Below, piece by piece: positions 7,971 through 15,931 of a stretch of 64,000 bases of DNA. A program made the position numbers and the translations under genes. This DNA comes from Rothia sp035916755 (GTDB lineage: Bacteria; Actinomycetota; Actinomycetes; Actinomycetales; Micrococcaceae): NCBI RefSeq assembly GCF_035916755.1, contig NZ_JAYWIX010000003.1, positions 124,001 to 188,000 on the forward strand, given 5' to 3'. Each line of letters begins with the position of its first letter. Position 1 is the first letter of the stretch. Below the pieces are notes generated by a model. It was given only the letters and a program-made list of their open reading frames with translations. It was not told the DNA's origin and made no database searches.

Positions 7971-9122
7971 TTAACTGAAGAAAAGGAACCACACGGTGGC
8001 CAGCACAAGCACGAGAAGCAGGAGGCCCACGATGGCTACGATTGCGCCGCTGAATCGCCCTTCTGATGTTTCTGGGCTGTAGGTTGCCGCTGCTTCTTGT
8101 TCCACTTCGGCAAGGTCGCCGGAGGTGGCTTCGTCCGTCTGTTTGACAGTGCCTGCGAAGTTGAAGCGCTGAGCGCCTTCTTCCTGGTCGGGGCCGGGGG
8201 CCACCGCCGGGGGTTCAGGTGCAGACTCGGTGGTCTCTTCGTCCTCTTCTGCCTGCGGCTCGTAGGTGTACCCTTCGGGGGCCTCGGCAGTTTCTTCAGA
8301 ACTATCAGAGTCTACCGCACCGGTGCTATCACTGGCTAGGGTGCTAGCGGCTGGGTCAGTCACATCGGCGCTGTCGATTTCAGTGAGGTCAAGGCCCTGA
8401 GCATCGACCGCGCGGACGGGGGCGGGCAGGTCCGGGGTGTGCTGGCCGGCGGTGAAGAGCTCGGTAACGGGCCCACTCTGGTTATCTTCGGCTAAATCCT
8501 CTTCGGCTTCTTCTTCGGGGTGGGTCGCCCTATATTTATCGTCCTTGGCCTGGGCGCGGGCGATGATAGCGGCAATCGCCTCAGGATTTGTGGTGACGAC
8601 GGGTTCCTCAGCCTCAGGCTCTTCTACCTGCAGCTCATCAACGCTCACGAAATCACTTTCACCGGTGATTTCGCCAGCGGCAGCGGCGAAGTCTACCTGC
8701 TCGGTAGCTTCAGCCTGCTCGGAGTAGTCAGCGCCGAGAACCTGCCGGTCAATGTGGGCCAGGGGGTCTTCGACCACAGTGGCACGGGTGCTGTCGAAAT
8801 CAACGTCGAGTTTCTCGCCCTCACCGGTGCTGATGCTGCCCATCTGCGACAGGTCAACCAGGGAGCGGGCTGCGTCCTGCTCTACCTCTACACCCTCGAG
8901 GGCCCCCATAAACATGGGCACCTCGGGCAGCTCTTCGTCCCCCCGCTGCATGGCGCGCAGGTATTCAGCAACCTCTTCGTAGTAGCGGCTCAGACGGCGC
9001 GGGCCCATGGGACGGGTCGGGGGCGGGATTTCTAGCCCGTCCTCTGTGACGTAGCTTTCGGTGAGGTAGGCGGGTGTCTCATCGTTCTGGCCGTCCGCGG
9101 CCTGATCGGGTCGTGTGCTCAC
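7971..9122 (-). CDS. Acidic single-pass membrane protein, unknown function
   Basis: A 383-residue protein between nadD and rsfS. Most of it is highly acidic and disordered-looking (repeated Glu, Ala, Asp, Thr). A short conserved stretch near residues 30-75 includes PPTRPMGPRRLSRYYEEVAEYL. A single hydrophobic helix (AIVAIVGLLLLVLVLATVWF) closes the C-terminus, suggesting a tail-anchored topology with the acidic part in the cytoplasm. GTG at 9122 follows AAGGAAACACT. Micrococcaceae often carry an equivalent gene here, but I know of no function. Confidence 0.78.
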   Translation of the reverse strand: MSTRPDQAADGQNDETPAYLTESYVTEDGLEIPPPTRPMGPRRLSRYYEEVAEYLRAMQRGDEELPEVPMFMGALEGVEVEQDAARSLVDLSQMGSISTGEGEKLDVDFDSTRATVVEDPLAHIDRQVLGADYSEQAEATEQVDFAAAAGEITGESDFVSVDELQVEEPEAEEPVVTTNPEAIAAIIARAQAKDDKYRATHPEEEAEEDLAEDNQSGPVTELFTAGQHTPDLPAPVRAVDAQGLDLTEIDSADVTDPAASTLASDSTGAVDSDSSEETAEAPEGYTYEPQAEEDEETTESAPEPPAVAPGPDQEEGAQRFNFAGTVKQTDEATSGDLAEVEQEAAATYSPETSEGRFSGAIVAIVGLLLLVLVLATVWFLFFS

Positions 9123-9214
9123 AGTGTTTCCTTGAGTGGGATGCCTGGTTCTTGTGGTTAATGCTACCAAGCCAGACAGGTGGTGAAGGTTCTTAGCTGA
9201 GGTGGTCTTTGGTT

Positions 9215-9910
9215 TTATTTCAACCGGGGCAGGCCAGCTACGTAGCCGCCGCCCGGGGTGCCTGTGTCGTCGCCGATGTAGAGGTGGTATTTGTGGATGT
9301 ACTGCACTACCCCGTCGGGTACCAGGTACCAGACAGGCAGGTCATTGCGAGCCCGGTCGCGGATGTCGGTCGATGAGATGGCCATAGCCGGAATCTCAAT
9401 GACACGGACGCGCCCCTGCGCTTCTTCGGGCACGGTCAGTTCGTGGCCGGGGCGGGTGACCGCCACGAAGGTGGCGAGGTCCCACATCTTGTGGGCGTCC
9501 TTCCAGGTGGTAATTTGGCTCATGGCGTCGGCACCGGTGATGAAGAAGAGCTCGTCGTTGGGGCGCTCGGCTCGCAGGTCGGTGAGGGTGTCGATGGTGA
9601 AGGTGGGACCCTGGCGGTCAATGTCGACCCGGCTCACGGTGAAGCGGGGGTTGGAAGCGGTGGCAATCACCGTCATTAGGTAGCGGTGCTCGGGGGCGGT
9701 GACCTGTTTGTTGGCCTTCTGCCAGGGGTTACCTGTGGGCACGAAAATTACTTCGTCGAGGCTGAGCACAGCAGCGACTTCGCTGGCTGCAACCAGGTGC
9801 CCGTGGTGAATGGGGTCGAAGGTGCCACCCATGACCCCCACGCGGGTGGTGGCGGGGTCGGGTTCGGGGATACCGAGCTCACGTCGGATTTCATGGGCGG
9901 GACGAATCAC
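9215..9910 (-). CDS. nadD: Nicotinate-nucleotide adenylyltransferase
   Basis: A 231-residue NadD that joins nicotinate mononucleotide and ATP to form deamido-NAD. The nucleotidyltransferase motif GGTFDPIHHGHLVAA is near residues 28-42. The substrate loop FVPTGNPWQK and the ISSTDIRDR signature near residues 180-190 complete the family pattern. The C-terminus ends PDGVVQYIHKYHLY plus a short extension. It belongs to the minus-strand nadD-(acidic protein)-rsfS group. Confidence 0.93.
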   Translation of the reverse strand: MIRPAHEIRRELGIPEPDPATTRVGVMGGTFDPIHHGHLVAASEVAAVLSLDEVIFVPTGNPWQKANKQVTAPEHRYLMTVIATASNPRFTVSRVDIDRQGPTFTIDTLTDLRAERPNDELFFITGADAMSQITTWKDAHKMWDLATFVAVTRPGHELTVPEEAQGRVRVIEIPAMAISSTDIRDRARNDLPVWYLVPDGVVQYIHKYHLYIGDDTGTPGGGYVAGLPRLK

Positions 9911-10011
9911 GGGTCTCCTGCTCGCTTTTGTATGTACGGCTTCGGCGCGGGCCCGCTCCCCCGGTTACCGGGGTGGTGCGGGCACCGCGCCGAAGTGTGG
10001 TGGAGAAAAGT

Positions 10012-10260
10012 TTAACGCTTGTGCTTGCTCTGGTAGTCGCGCAGGGCCTCGGTCTCTTCGTGGGAGAGGTGGTCTGCTGCGTGGTCGGGGCGTACAACGC
10101 CGCGGCCTGAGAATGAGATGGTAATGAGGAAGAGAATACCGAAGACAATGAAGCCGATGATGGCGAACCAGTAGGTGGGCATGCCGAGTAGTTCGAGCTG
10201 GTGGCTACCTTCTTCTGAGGCAAGTACGGTGGCGCCTGATGCAAGTACAGATGAGAACAT
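10012..10260 (-). CDS. Small membrane protein
   Basis: An 82-residue protein with one transmembrane helix (WFAIIGFIVFGILFLITISFSG, residues about 31-52) and a charged cytoplasmic tail carrying HLSHEETEALRDYQSKHKR. Similar small proteins occur between proA and nadD in related genera; their role is unknown. ATG follows AAAGGTACACACAC. Confidence 0.75.
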   Translation of the reverse strand: MFSSVLASGATVLASEEGSHQLELLGMPTYWFAIIGFIVFGILFLITISFSGRGVVRPDHAADHLSHEETEALRDYQSKHKR

Positions 10261-10330
10261 GTGTGTGTACCTTTCGAGGCTGGGCGGTGTGTGGCCGCGC
10301 CAGTGCGGTCAAGTATGGGTTTATTACCAT

Positions 10331-10374
10331 GCTACCGGGTTTCGCGCTCTATGAGCGGGACTTTACCCGGTAGC
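10331..10374 (-). terminator. Stem-loop downstream of proA
   Basis: GCTACCGGGT at 10331-10340 pairs with ACCCGGTAGC at 10365-10374; an inner GCGCTC/GAGCG helix extends the fold. It lies between the proA stop codon and the small membrane gene. There is no U-tract, so terminator function is likely but not certain. Confidence 0.5.
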
Positions 10375-10393
10375 AGGTGCGATTTTTCTGCTT

Positions 10394-11677
10394 TTAGTCG
10401 CGGCTGTGCCAGTCGCCGCGAACAATCCACTTGGTGGTGGTGAGCTGTTCTAGGCCCATGGGGCCGCGGGCGTGCAGTTTCTGGGTCGAGATGCCGACCT
10501 CAGCGCCCAGGCCGAACTGGCCGCCGTCCGTAAACCGGGTTGAGGCGTTCACGTACACTGCCGCGGAGTCAACGTCGCGAATAAATTTCTCGGCATTGGC
10601 GATGTCGTTGGTCAGAATCGCCTCGGAGTGGCCGGTGGAGTATTCGCGAATATGGGCGATAGCGGCGCGCACATCGGGCACGGTCTTCACCGCCAGGTCT
10701 AGAGAGCCGTATTCGGTTGCCCAGTCCTCCTCGGTTGCCTCTACCGCATCTACGCCCTCGGGCAGGATGGCGCGGGTGGTGGCGTCCGTATGCAGGGTCA
10801 CCCCGGCCTTGACCAGGGCTGCAAGGACGCCCGGGGCGGCTTCCGCACCCTCGGCCAGGAGCAGGGTTTCTACGGTATTGCAGGTACCGGGCCGCTGGGT
10901 CTTGGCGTTGACCAGAATCTCAGCAGATTTTTCCGGGTCGGCGGTAACATCGAGGAAGATGTGGCAGTTGCCCTCGCCGGTCTCAATCACCGGCACCTTA
11001 GCGTTCTGCACCACTGACTGAATCAGGCTGTGCCCGCCGCGGGGAATCAGCACATCTATGTGACCGCGGGCCAGCATCAGGGCAGCAGCGCCCTCACGGC
11101 CAAACTCGTCCACCGACTGCACCGAGTCAATCGGCAGGCCGGTAGCGTGCAGGGCATCGCGGATAATACGAACAATCACCTGGTTGCTCTTGGCAGCAGC
11201 TGAACCACCGCGCAGCATCACCGCATTACCGGCCTTAATAGCTAGGCCAGCGATATCAACCGTTACGTTGGGGCGGGCCTCATAGATAGCGCCCACCACA
11301 CCCAGGGGCACCCGCACCTGCTGCATCCGCAGGCCGTTCGGCAGGGTTGAACCACGCACCAGCTCCCCCACCGGGTCGGGCAGGGCAACCAGCTCACGCA
11401 GGGCGTCCGCAAGCTCAACTACCCGGTGCTCGGTCAAGCGCAGGCGGTCCAGCATGGCTTCGCTCATACCGGCTTCCCGCTCCCGTTCAAGATCCTGGGC
11501 GTTCTGCTCGATAATCACCGCCGAATGCTTTTCCAGGGAATCCGCCACGGCCAGCAGGGCCCGGTTCTTCCACCGGGTATCGGCCTTGGCCAGACGGCGG
11601 GAGGCGATACGGGCATCCACCGCCATATCGGTGACCTGCCGCATCACATCGTCACTCACGTGTACCTGCTCGCCCAT
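10394..11677 (-). CDS. proA: Glutamate-5-semialdehyde dehydrogenase
   Basis: A 427-residue gamma-glutamyl phosphate reductase, the second step of proline synthesis, making glutamate semialdehyde with NADPH. The catalytic cysteine lies in QRPGTCNTVETLLL and the cofactor-binding region has EARPNVTVDIAGLAIKAGNAVMLRGGSAA. The C-terminal TGHSEAILT and RFTDGGQFGLGAEVGIST segments are conserved. I use ATG at 11677: AAGGAG sits six bases away, whereas it touches the first ATG at 11683. It lies directly downstream of proB. Confidence 0.94.
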   Translation of the reverse strand: MGEQVHVSDDVMRQVTDMAVDARIASRRLAKADTRWKNRALLAVADSLEKHSAVIIEQNAQDLEREREAGMSEAMLDRLRLTEHRVVELADALRELVALPDPVGELVRGSTLPNGLRMQQVRVPLGVVGAIYEARPNVTVDIAGLAIKAGNAVMLRGGSAAAKSNQVIVRIIRDALHATGLPIDSVQSVDEFGREGAAALMLARGHIDVLIPRGGHSLIQSVVQNAKVPVIETGEGNCHIFLDVTADPEKSAEILVNAKTQRPGTCNTVETLLLAEGAEAAPGVLAALVKAGVTLHTDATTRAILPEGVDAVEATEEDWATEYGSLDLAVKTVPDVRAAIAHIREYSTGHSEAILTNDIANAEKFIRDVDSAAVYVNASTRFTDGGQFGLGAEVGISTQKLHARGPMGLEQLTTTKWIVRGDWHSRD

Positions 11678-11772
11678 GAGCATCTCCTTATGTATAGGGG
11701 TTTGAACAACCTTGAAACTATCCTACCGGCGCACCCGCGCAAGGGCCCAGTATTACTGGGGGCCGGTGATTA

Positions 11773-12963
11773 CTACTGGGAGGGGGCCACCAGCGCAATA
11801 TTATCGGCGTGCGCTACCGTACCGTCGTAGGTCTCCCCCATAGTTCGCTGAATCTGCTCGGTGTGCAGACCCACCATCTGGGCGGTCTCACCGGCAGTAT
11901 AAGAACTCAGGGCATGAGCCAGCACCTCGCCGCCCTCATCAACAATCGCCACGGGGCTACCGCCCTCAAAGGAGCCCTGTACGCCCAGCACACCGGCTGC
12001 CAGCAGAGAACGGCGGCGGCGCAGGGCAGCAGCAGCACCCGCATCCACGGTAATTGAGCCCTCAATATCGGCCAGGTGCTCCAGCCAAAGGGTCTGCACC
12101 GGGCGGCGCTCGCCGGTGGCGTAGAACCAGGTGCCGACGTCCTCACCGGCAAAAGCCGCGCGAGCATTTGCCGCGCTGGTCACCAGGGCAGGAATTCCGG
12201 ACGCCGCCGCCACCTGAGCAGCCTTCACCTTTGTGACCATGCCGCCGGAGCCAACCCCGGCGGCACCCACCGAACCGATGGACATATCAGCTAGCTCAGA
12301 CGCATCACGCACACTACCTACTCGCTCGCCACCCTCGTCCGGGTGGCGAGTATAAAGAGCATCAACATCTGAGAGCAGCAACAGGGCGTCAGCCTTGACG
12401 GTGTGGGCCACGAGGGCCGCAATTCGGTCGTTATCGCCGAAACGGATTTCACGGGTGGCTACCGCATCGTTCTCGTTGATAATGGGCATGACCCCCAAAT
12501 CGAGTAGGCGCTCTAGCTGGCGGTGGGCGTTCTGGTAGCGGTCCCGGGCCATGAGGTCTTCGGCGGTCAGCAGTACCTGGGAGACGGTAACGCCATAGCG
12601 GGTAAAGATATCGGTGTAGCGGCTCATCAGCAGGGACTGGCCGACGGACGCCGCCGCCTGCTGGGTTGCCAGATCTTTAGGACGGCGCGATAGGCCCAGC
12701 GGAGCCAGGCCAGCTGCAATAGCACCGGAGGACACAAAGACCAGCTCGATTGAGGGGTGCTCTTTTTTCTTCTTAGCCAGCACATCGGAGATAGTGGCAA
12801 TGGCCAGCTCATCCAGGGAGTTTTCGATGGAGGTCAGGGACGAAGAGCCAACCTTCACCACGATCCGCTTAGCCCGTGGCATGTCGGAGCGTTCGATGAT
12901 GGGGCTGCGGCGGTGCTTGCCGCGTGACTCGGCGCTGGCCTGGAAAGCGTCCTTCAAATCCAA
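11773..12963 (-). CDS. proB: Glutamate 5-kinase
   Basis: A 396-residue enzyme: an amino-acid kinase domain (KRIVVKVGSSSLT, FVSSGAIAAGL, INENDAVATREIRFGDND, GSGGMVTKVKAA) followed by a C-terminal PUA domain. It phosphorylates glutamate in proline synthesis and is usually feedback-inhibited by proline. The TTG start at 12963 has AAGGGAG eight bases upstream. That gives about 27 extra residues before the usual N-terminus; the internal ATG (MPRAKRIVV) lacks a clear ribosome site. It forms an operon with proA. Confidence 0.92.
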   Translation of the reverse strand: MDLKDAFQASAESRGKHRRSPIIERSDMPRAKRIVVKVGSSSLTSIENSLDELAIATISDVLAKKKKEHPSIELVFVSSGAIAAGLAPLGLSRRPKDLATQQAAASVGQSLLMSRYTDIFTRYGVTVSQVLLTAEDLMARDRYQNAHRQLERLLDLGVMPIINENDAVATREIRFGDNDRIAALVAHTVKADALLLLSDVDALYTRHPDEGGERVGSVRDASELADMSIGSVGAAGVGSGGMVTKVKAAQVAAASGIPALVTSAANARAAFAGEDVGTWFYATGERRPVQTLWLEHLADIEGSITVDAGAAAALRRRRSLLAAGVLGVQGSFEGGSPVAIVDEGGEVLAHALSSYTAGETAQMVGLHTEQIQRTMGETYDGTVAHADNIALVAPSQ

Positions 12964-13014
12964 TTGATTAGCTCCCTTAAAGTGTCAACTTTAGCTTCTA
13001 TGAATATACAGCAG

Positions 13015-13045
13015 AGTCGCCCCGGGAACACTACCCGGGGCGACT
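13015..13045 (-). terminator. GC-rich stem-loop between obg and proB
   Basis: A perfect 12-bp stem, AGTCGCCCCGGG at 13015-13026 with CCCGGGGCGACT at 13034-13045, and a seven-base loop. It lies downstream of the obg stop codon on the minus strand. No U-tract follows, so it may be an intrinsic terminator of the actinobacterial type or a processing hairpin. Confidence 0.5.
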
Positions 13046-13103
13046 ACTGACACATAATGAAACACTAGTAGAGCGAACTAATGTGCTCTAACCAACTCGC
13101 AAC

Positions 13104-14711
13104 TTATTCTTCCTCCGCCGCGCGCTTGGCAGCCCGCTTTTCAGCCTTAGCTGCCCTGGCCTTGGCGGCGCGGGCCTCGTCGACAGACTCGGTCCAGATA
13201 CCCGCCACGCGCTCAGCCTCAAGCTCGGCACGGGCCTCAGCCTTGGCGTCCATGCGCTCGTGGAACTCAGCCTTGCGCTGGGCGCGGGTGGGGCGAATGA
13301 TTTCCTCAAGGCGGGCGTCGGTACCGCGAGGGGATGAGAGCAGCTCGGCACCGCCAACCATGGTGGGCTCCCAGTCAAAGACCACGGCATCCACTTCTTC
13401 ACCGATCACTACGGCGTCACCGGCAACAGCACCGGCCTTGAAGAGCTCATCTTCAACGCCCAGGCGGTTGAGGCGGTCAGCCAGGTAGCCCACGGCTTCG
13501 TCGTTGTTGAAGTCGGTCTGCTTGATCCAGCGCTCGGGCTTCTCACCGATCACGCGGAAGAGGGGCTCAAGGTTGCGCTCTTCCTTGCGGATGATGAATT
13601 CCTGGCGCTTCTTGGAGCGGAAGCCCTTGGGCTTGACCACGGCAACGTCTTCTGCGGGGGCGCTCTTGCTCTTCTTGCGGGCCTTGCGGTCAGCTTCAAC
13701 CAGCTCTGCCATGGCAAAGGTCAGCTGCTTAAGGCCCTCGTGGGAGGCCGTTGAGATTTCAAAGACCCGGTAGCCGCGCTCTTCAAACATGGGGCGGACG
13801 AACTCAGCCAGCTCGCGCGCTTCGGGCACGTCAATCTTGTTGAGCACGATAATCTGGGGGCGCTCGTTGAGGGGCACAGTGACGCCGGCGGTGGGGTCAA
13901 CCTCGTAGTTTTCAAGTTCCCCACGAATCACGTCGAAGTCGCTGATGGGGTCGCGGTTGGGCTCTAGGGTGGCGCAGTCAATGACGTGCACCAGGGCGCT
14001 GGAGCGTTCCACGTGGCGCAGGAAGCGGTGGCCCAGGCCCTTACCTTCGGAGGCGCCTTCAATTAGGCCGGGAACGTCGGCTACGGTATAGCGGGTATCG
14101 CCAGCCTGCACCACACCCAGGTTGGGAATCAGTGTGGTGAAGGGGTAGTCAGCGATCTTGGGGCGGGCAGCTGAAATTGCTGCAATGAGGGAGGACTTAC
14201 CGGCTGAGGGGTAGCCCACTAGGGCGATATCTGCGATGGACTTGAGTTCCAGCACGATATCGCGGGTTGAACCGGGAATACCGAGCAGGGCAAAGCCGGG
14301 GGCCTTGCGCTTGGTGGAGGCAAGGGCAGCGTTGCCCTTACCGCCGATACCGCCTTCAGCTGCAACGAATTCGTCACCGATGCGCACCAGGTCGGCCAGC
14401 ACGTTGCCGTCGCGGTCCTTGACCACGGTGCCCTGAGGTACGGGCAGAATCAGATCTTGGCCGTTGAAGCCGTGGGACATGTCGCCACGCCCGATGTCGC
14501 CGTTAGGAGCGCTCTGGTGGGGGCTGTGGTGGTATTCGAGCAGGGTGGTGGTCTGGGCGTCTACGCGCAGGATAACGTCGCCGCCCTTACCGCCGTTACC
14601 ACCGTTAGGGCCGCCGAGGGGCTTAAACTTCTCACGGCGAACCGAGACACAGCCGTGCCCACCGTGCCCACCGGTTACGTGTAGGACCACGCGATCTACA
14701 AATTCTGCCAC
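13104..14711 (-). CDS. obg: Obg family ribosome-assembly GTPase
   Basis: A 535-residue Obg/CgtA GTPase acting in 50S subunit maturation and the stringent response. In order: the glycine-rich Obg fold (GGHGGHGCVSVRREKF, GGPNGGNGGKGGD), the GTPase domain with GYPSAGKSSL, DVPGLIEGASEGKGLG and NKID, and the OCT domain near residues 340-430. A Lys/Ala/Glu-rich C-terminal tail follows. GTG at 14711 (MAEFVDRV) is preceded by GAAGGAG; a TTG at 14729 overlaps that site and is unlikely. It lies downstream of rplU-rpmA, as in most bacteria. Confidence 0.93.
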   Translation of the reverse strand: MAEFVDRVVLHVTGGHGGHGCVSVRREKFKPLGGPNGGNGGKGGDVILRVDAQTTTLLEYHHSPHQSAPNGDIGRGDMSHGFNGQDLILPVPQGTVVKDRDGNVLADLVRIGDEFVAAEGGIGGKGNAALASTKRKAPGFALLGIPGSTRDIVLELKSIADIALVGYPSAGKSSLIAAISAARPKIADYPFTTLIPNLGVVQAGDTRYTVADVPGLIEGASEGKGLGHRFLRHVERSSALVHVIDCATLEPNRDPISDFDVIRGELENYEVDPTAGVTVPLNERPQIIVLNKIDVPEARELAEFVRPMFEERGYRVFEISTASHEGLKQLTFAMAELVEADRKARKKSKSAPAEDVAVVKPKGFRSKKRQEFIIRKEERNLEPLFRVIGEKPERWIKQTDFNNDEAVGYLADRLNRLGVEDELFKAGAVAGDAVVIGEEVDAVVFDWEPTMVGGAELLSSPRGTDARLEEIIRPTRAQRKAEFHERMDAKAEARAELEAERVAGIWTESVDEARAAKARAAKAEKRAAKRAAEEE

Positions 14712-14837
14712 GAGTGCAAGCTCCTTCAAAAAAAGTTTGGTTTGGTTATCTAGTCTACAGGGTCGCCCCGGTGCCGGTCCCCCTCTGGTTTACGAGCGGA
14801 CGCCCGCGGGGCGGCTTTACGGAGGCGAGGTACGCAA

Positions 14838-14871
14838 AAGGGCGATTACGAGTTACCCCGTAATCGCCCTT
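14838..14871 (-). terminator. Intrinsic terminator after rpmA
   Basis: AAGGGCGATTACG at 14838-14850 pairs with CGTAATCGCCCTT at 14859-14871. Read on the minus strand the stem is followed by TTTTGCG just after the rpmA stop codon. It should end or attenuate transcription between rpmA and obg. Confidence 0.75.
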
Positions 14872-14895
14872 CTACTGAGGTGAGGTGATTAGACC

Positions 14896-15153
14896 TTACT
14901 CAGCGGCTGCAAGGATGTTGACTACCTTGCGGCCCTTGCGGGTACCGAATTCGACCTTGCCTGCTGCCAGAGCGAACAGGGTGTCGTCGCCACCGCGGCC
15001 TACGTTGTTGCCGGGGTGGAAGTGGGTGCCGCGCTGACGAACGAGGATTTCGCCTGCGTTGACGGTCTCGCCGCCGTAGCGCTTAACACCGAGGTACTGG
15101 GGGTTTGAGTCACGGCCGTTACGGGTGGAGCTTGCGCCCTTCTTATGTGCCAT
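14896..15153 (-). CDS. rpmA: 50S ribosomal protein L27 (bL27)
   Basis: An 85-residue L27. The N-terminus MAHKKGASSTRNGRDSNPQ reaches the peptidyl-transferase centre in the family and needs no processing here. GEILVRQRGTHFHPGNNVGRGGDDTLFAL is the conserved body. It follows rplU after 53 bases and is co-transcribed. Confidence 0.97.
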   Translation of the reverse strand: MAHKKGASSTRNGRDSNPQYLGVKRYGGETVNAGEILVRQRGTHFHPGNNVGRGGDDTLFALAAGKVEFGTRKGRKVVNILAAAE

Positions 15154-15206
15154 TGATGCCTACCTTAGGTCAAAGAATGTTGGGATAAAACCAGTCTAAG
15201 CTGAAC

Positions 15207-15518
15207 TTAAGCGTTGATCGCGGTGATCTTAACGGTGGTCAGTTCGGCGCGGAAGCCTTGACGCTTCTTGTAACCGGTCTTGTTCTTGTACTTCTGAATA
15301 ACGATCTTGGGACCGCGGAGGTCTTCAATCTTTTCTGCGGTGACCTTGGCTGAAGCCAGGGACTTTGCATCAACGGTGACCTTGTCGCCGTCAACCAGCA
15401 TCAGCACGGGCAGCTCAATGGTGCTACCGGGCTCGCCAGCGACGCGGTCAAGGGTAACCAGGTCTCCAACTGAGACCTTTTCCTGGCGGCCGCCAGCGCG
15501 GACAATTGCGTATGCCAC
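15207..15518 (-). CDS. rplU: 50S ribosomal protein L21 (bL21)
   Basis: A 103-residue L21 beginning MAYAIVRAGGRQEKVSVGD, with the family signature KYKNKTGYKKRQGFRAELT at the C-terminus. Two in-frame GTG codons (15530 and 15518) compete. The second gives the normal N-terminus and leaves a purine-rich AAGAAGAAGTGAG stretch upstream, so I prefer it. It heads the rplU-rpmA pair. Confidence 0.93.
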   Translation of the reverse strand: MAYAIVRAGGRQEKVSVGDLVTLDRVAGEPGSTIELPVLMLVDGDKVTVDAKSLASAKVTAEKIEDLRGPKIVIQKYKNKTGYKKRQGFRAELTTVKITAINA

Positions 15519-15721
15519 TTGGGAACTCACTTCTTCTTGACGTCATTTTAATGGTTCAAAACGAATCTTCCTGAAAGGAACTCGGGCTCAACAGCAAGGT
15601 GGTGACCCGGTTTGCTCAGTGTGCACCGGGCGGTTTCAGGTTCTGTCGTTTTGAGATGGTGTGGCCTTATCCCGGGTGGAATATGCCTAGCTGAGTCCAC
15701 GCTAACGCTTGCTTGTGGAAA

Positions 15722-15760
15722 CAGCACCGACTCACCAGTCTACGTGGTGAGTCGGTGCTG
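15722..15760 (-). terminator. 16-bp perfect stem-loop between rne and rplU
   Basis: The arms 15722-15737 (CAGCACCGACTCACCA) and 15745-15760 are perfectly complementary, with a seven-base loop; TTTCC follows on the minus strand. It lies 170 bases after the rne stop and about 200 bases before rplU. It could end the rne transcript or act in the L21 leader. Confidence 0.6.
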
Positions 15761-15810
15761 AGCAAGATATGTGGTGAACCCCTCAGGGTGCAGTAAGGGG
15801 TATGGGCGAC

Positions 15811-15918
15811 GGTGAATCAGGCTCGCGCTCGCTGCCGCCCCTCTCGCTGGTTCGCTTCGCTCACAAGCGATTCACGCCAGCCGCCGAGCCAGCAGCTTCG
15901 CTGCGAGCCTGATTCACC
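15811..15918 (-). repeat. Long inverted repeat downstream of rne
   Basis: GGTGAATCAGGCTCGC at 15811-15826 is matched exactly by its complement at 15903-15918. The 76-base interior contains further partial pairing (for example TTCGCTT/AAGCGAT), giving a long branched hairpin. It begins 14 bases after the rne stop codon on the minus strand. It could be a 3'-end stabilising or terminating structure, or a small dispersed repeat. Confidence 0.55.
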
Positions 15919-15931
15919 TATCATTACCTTC

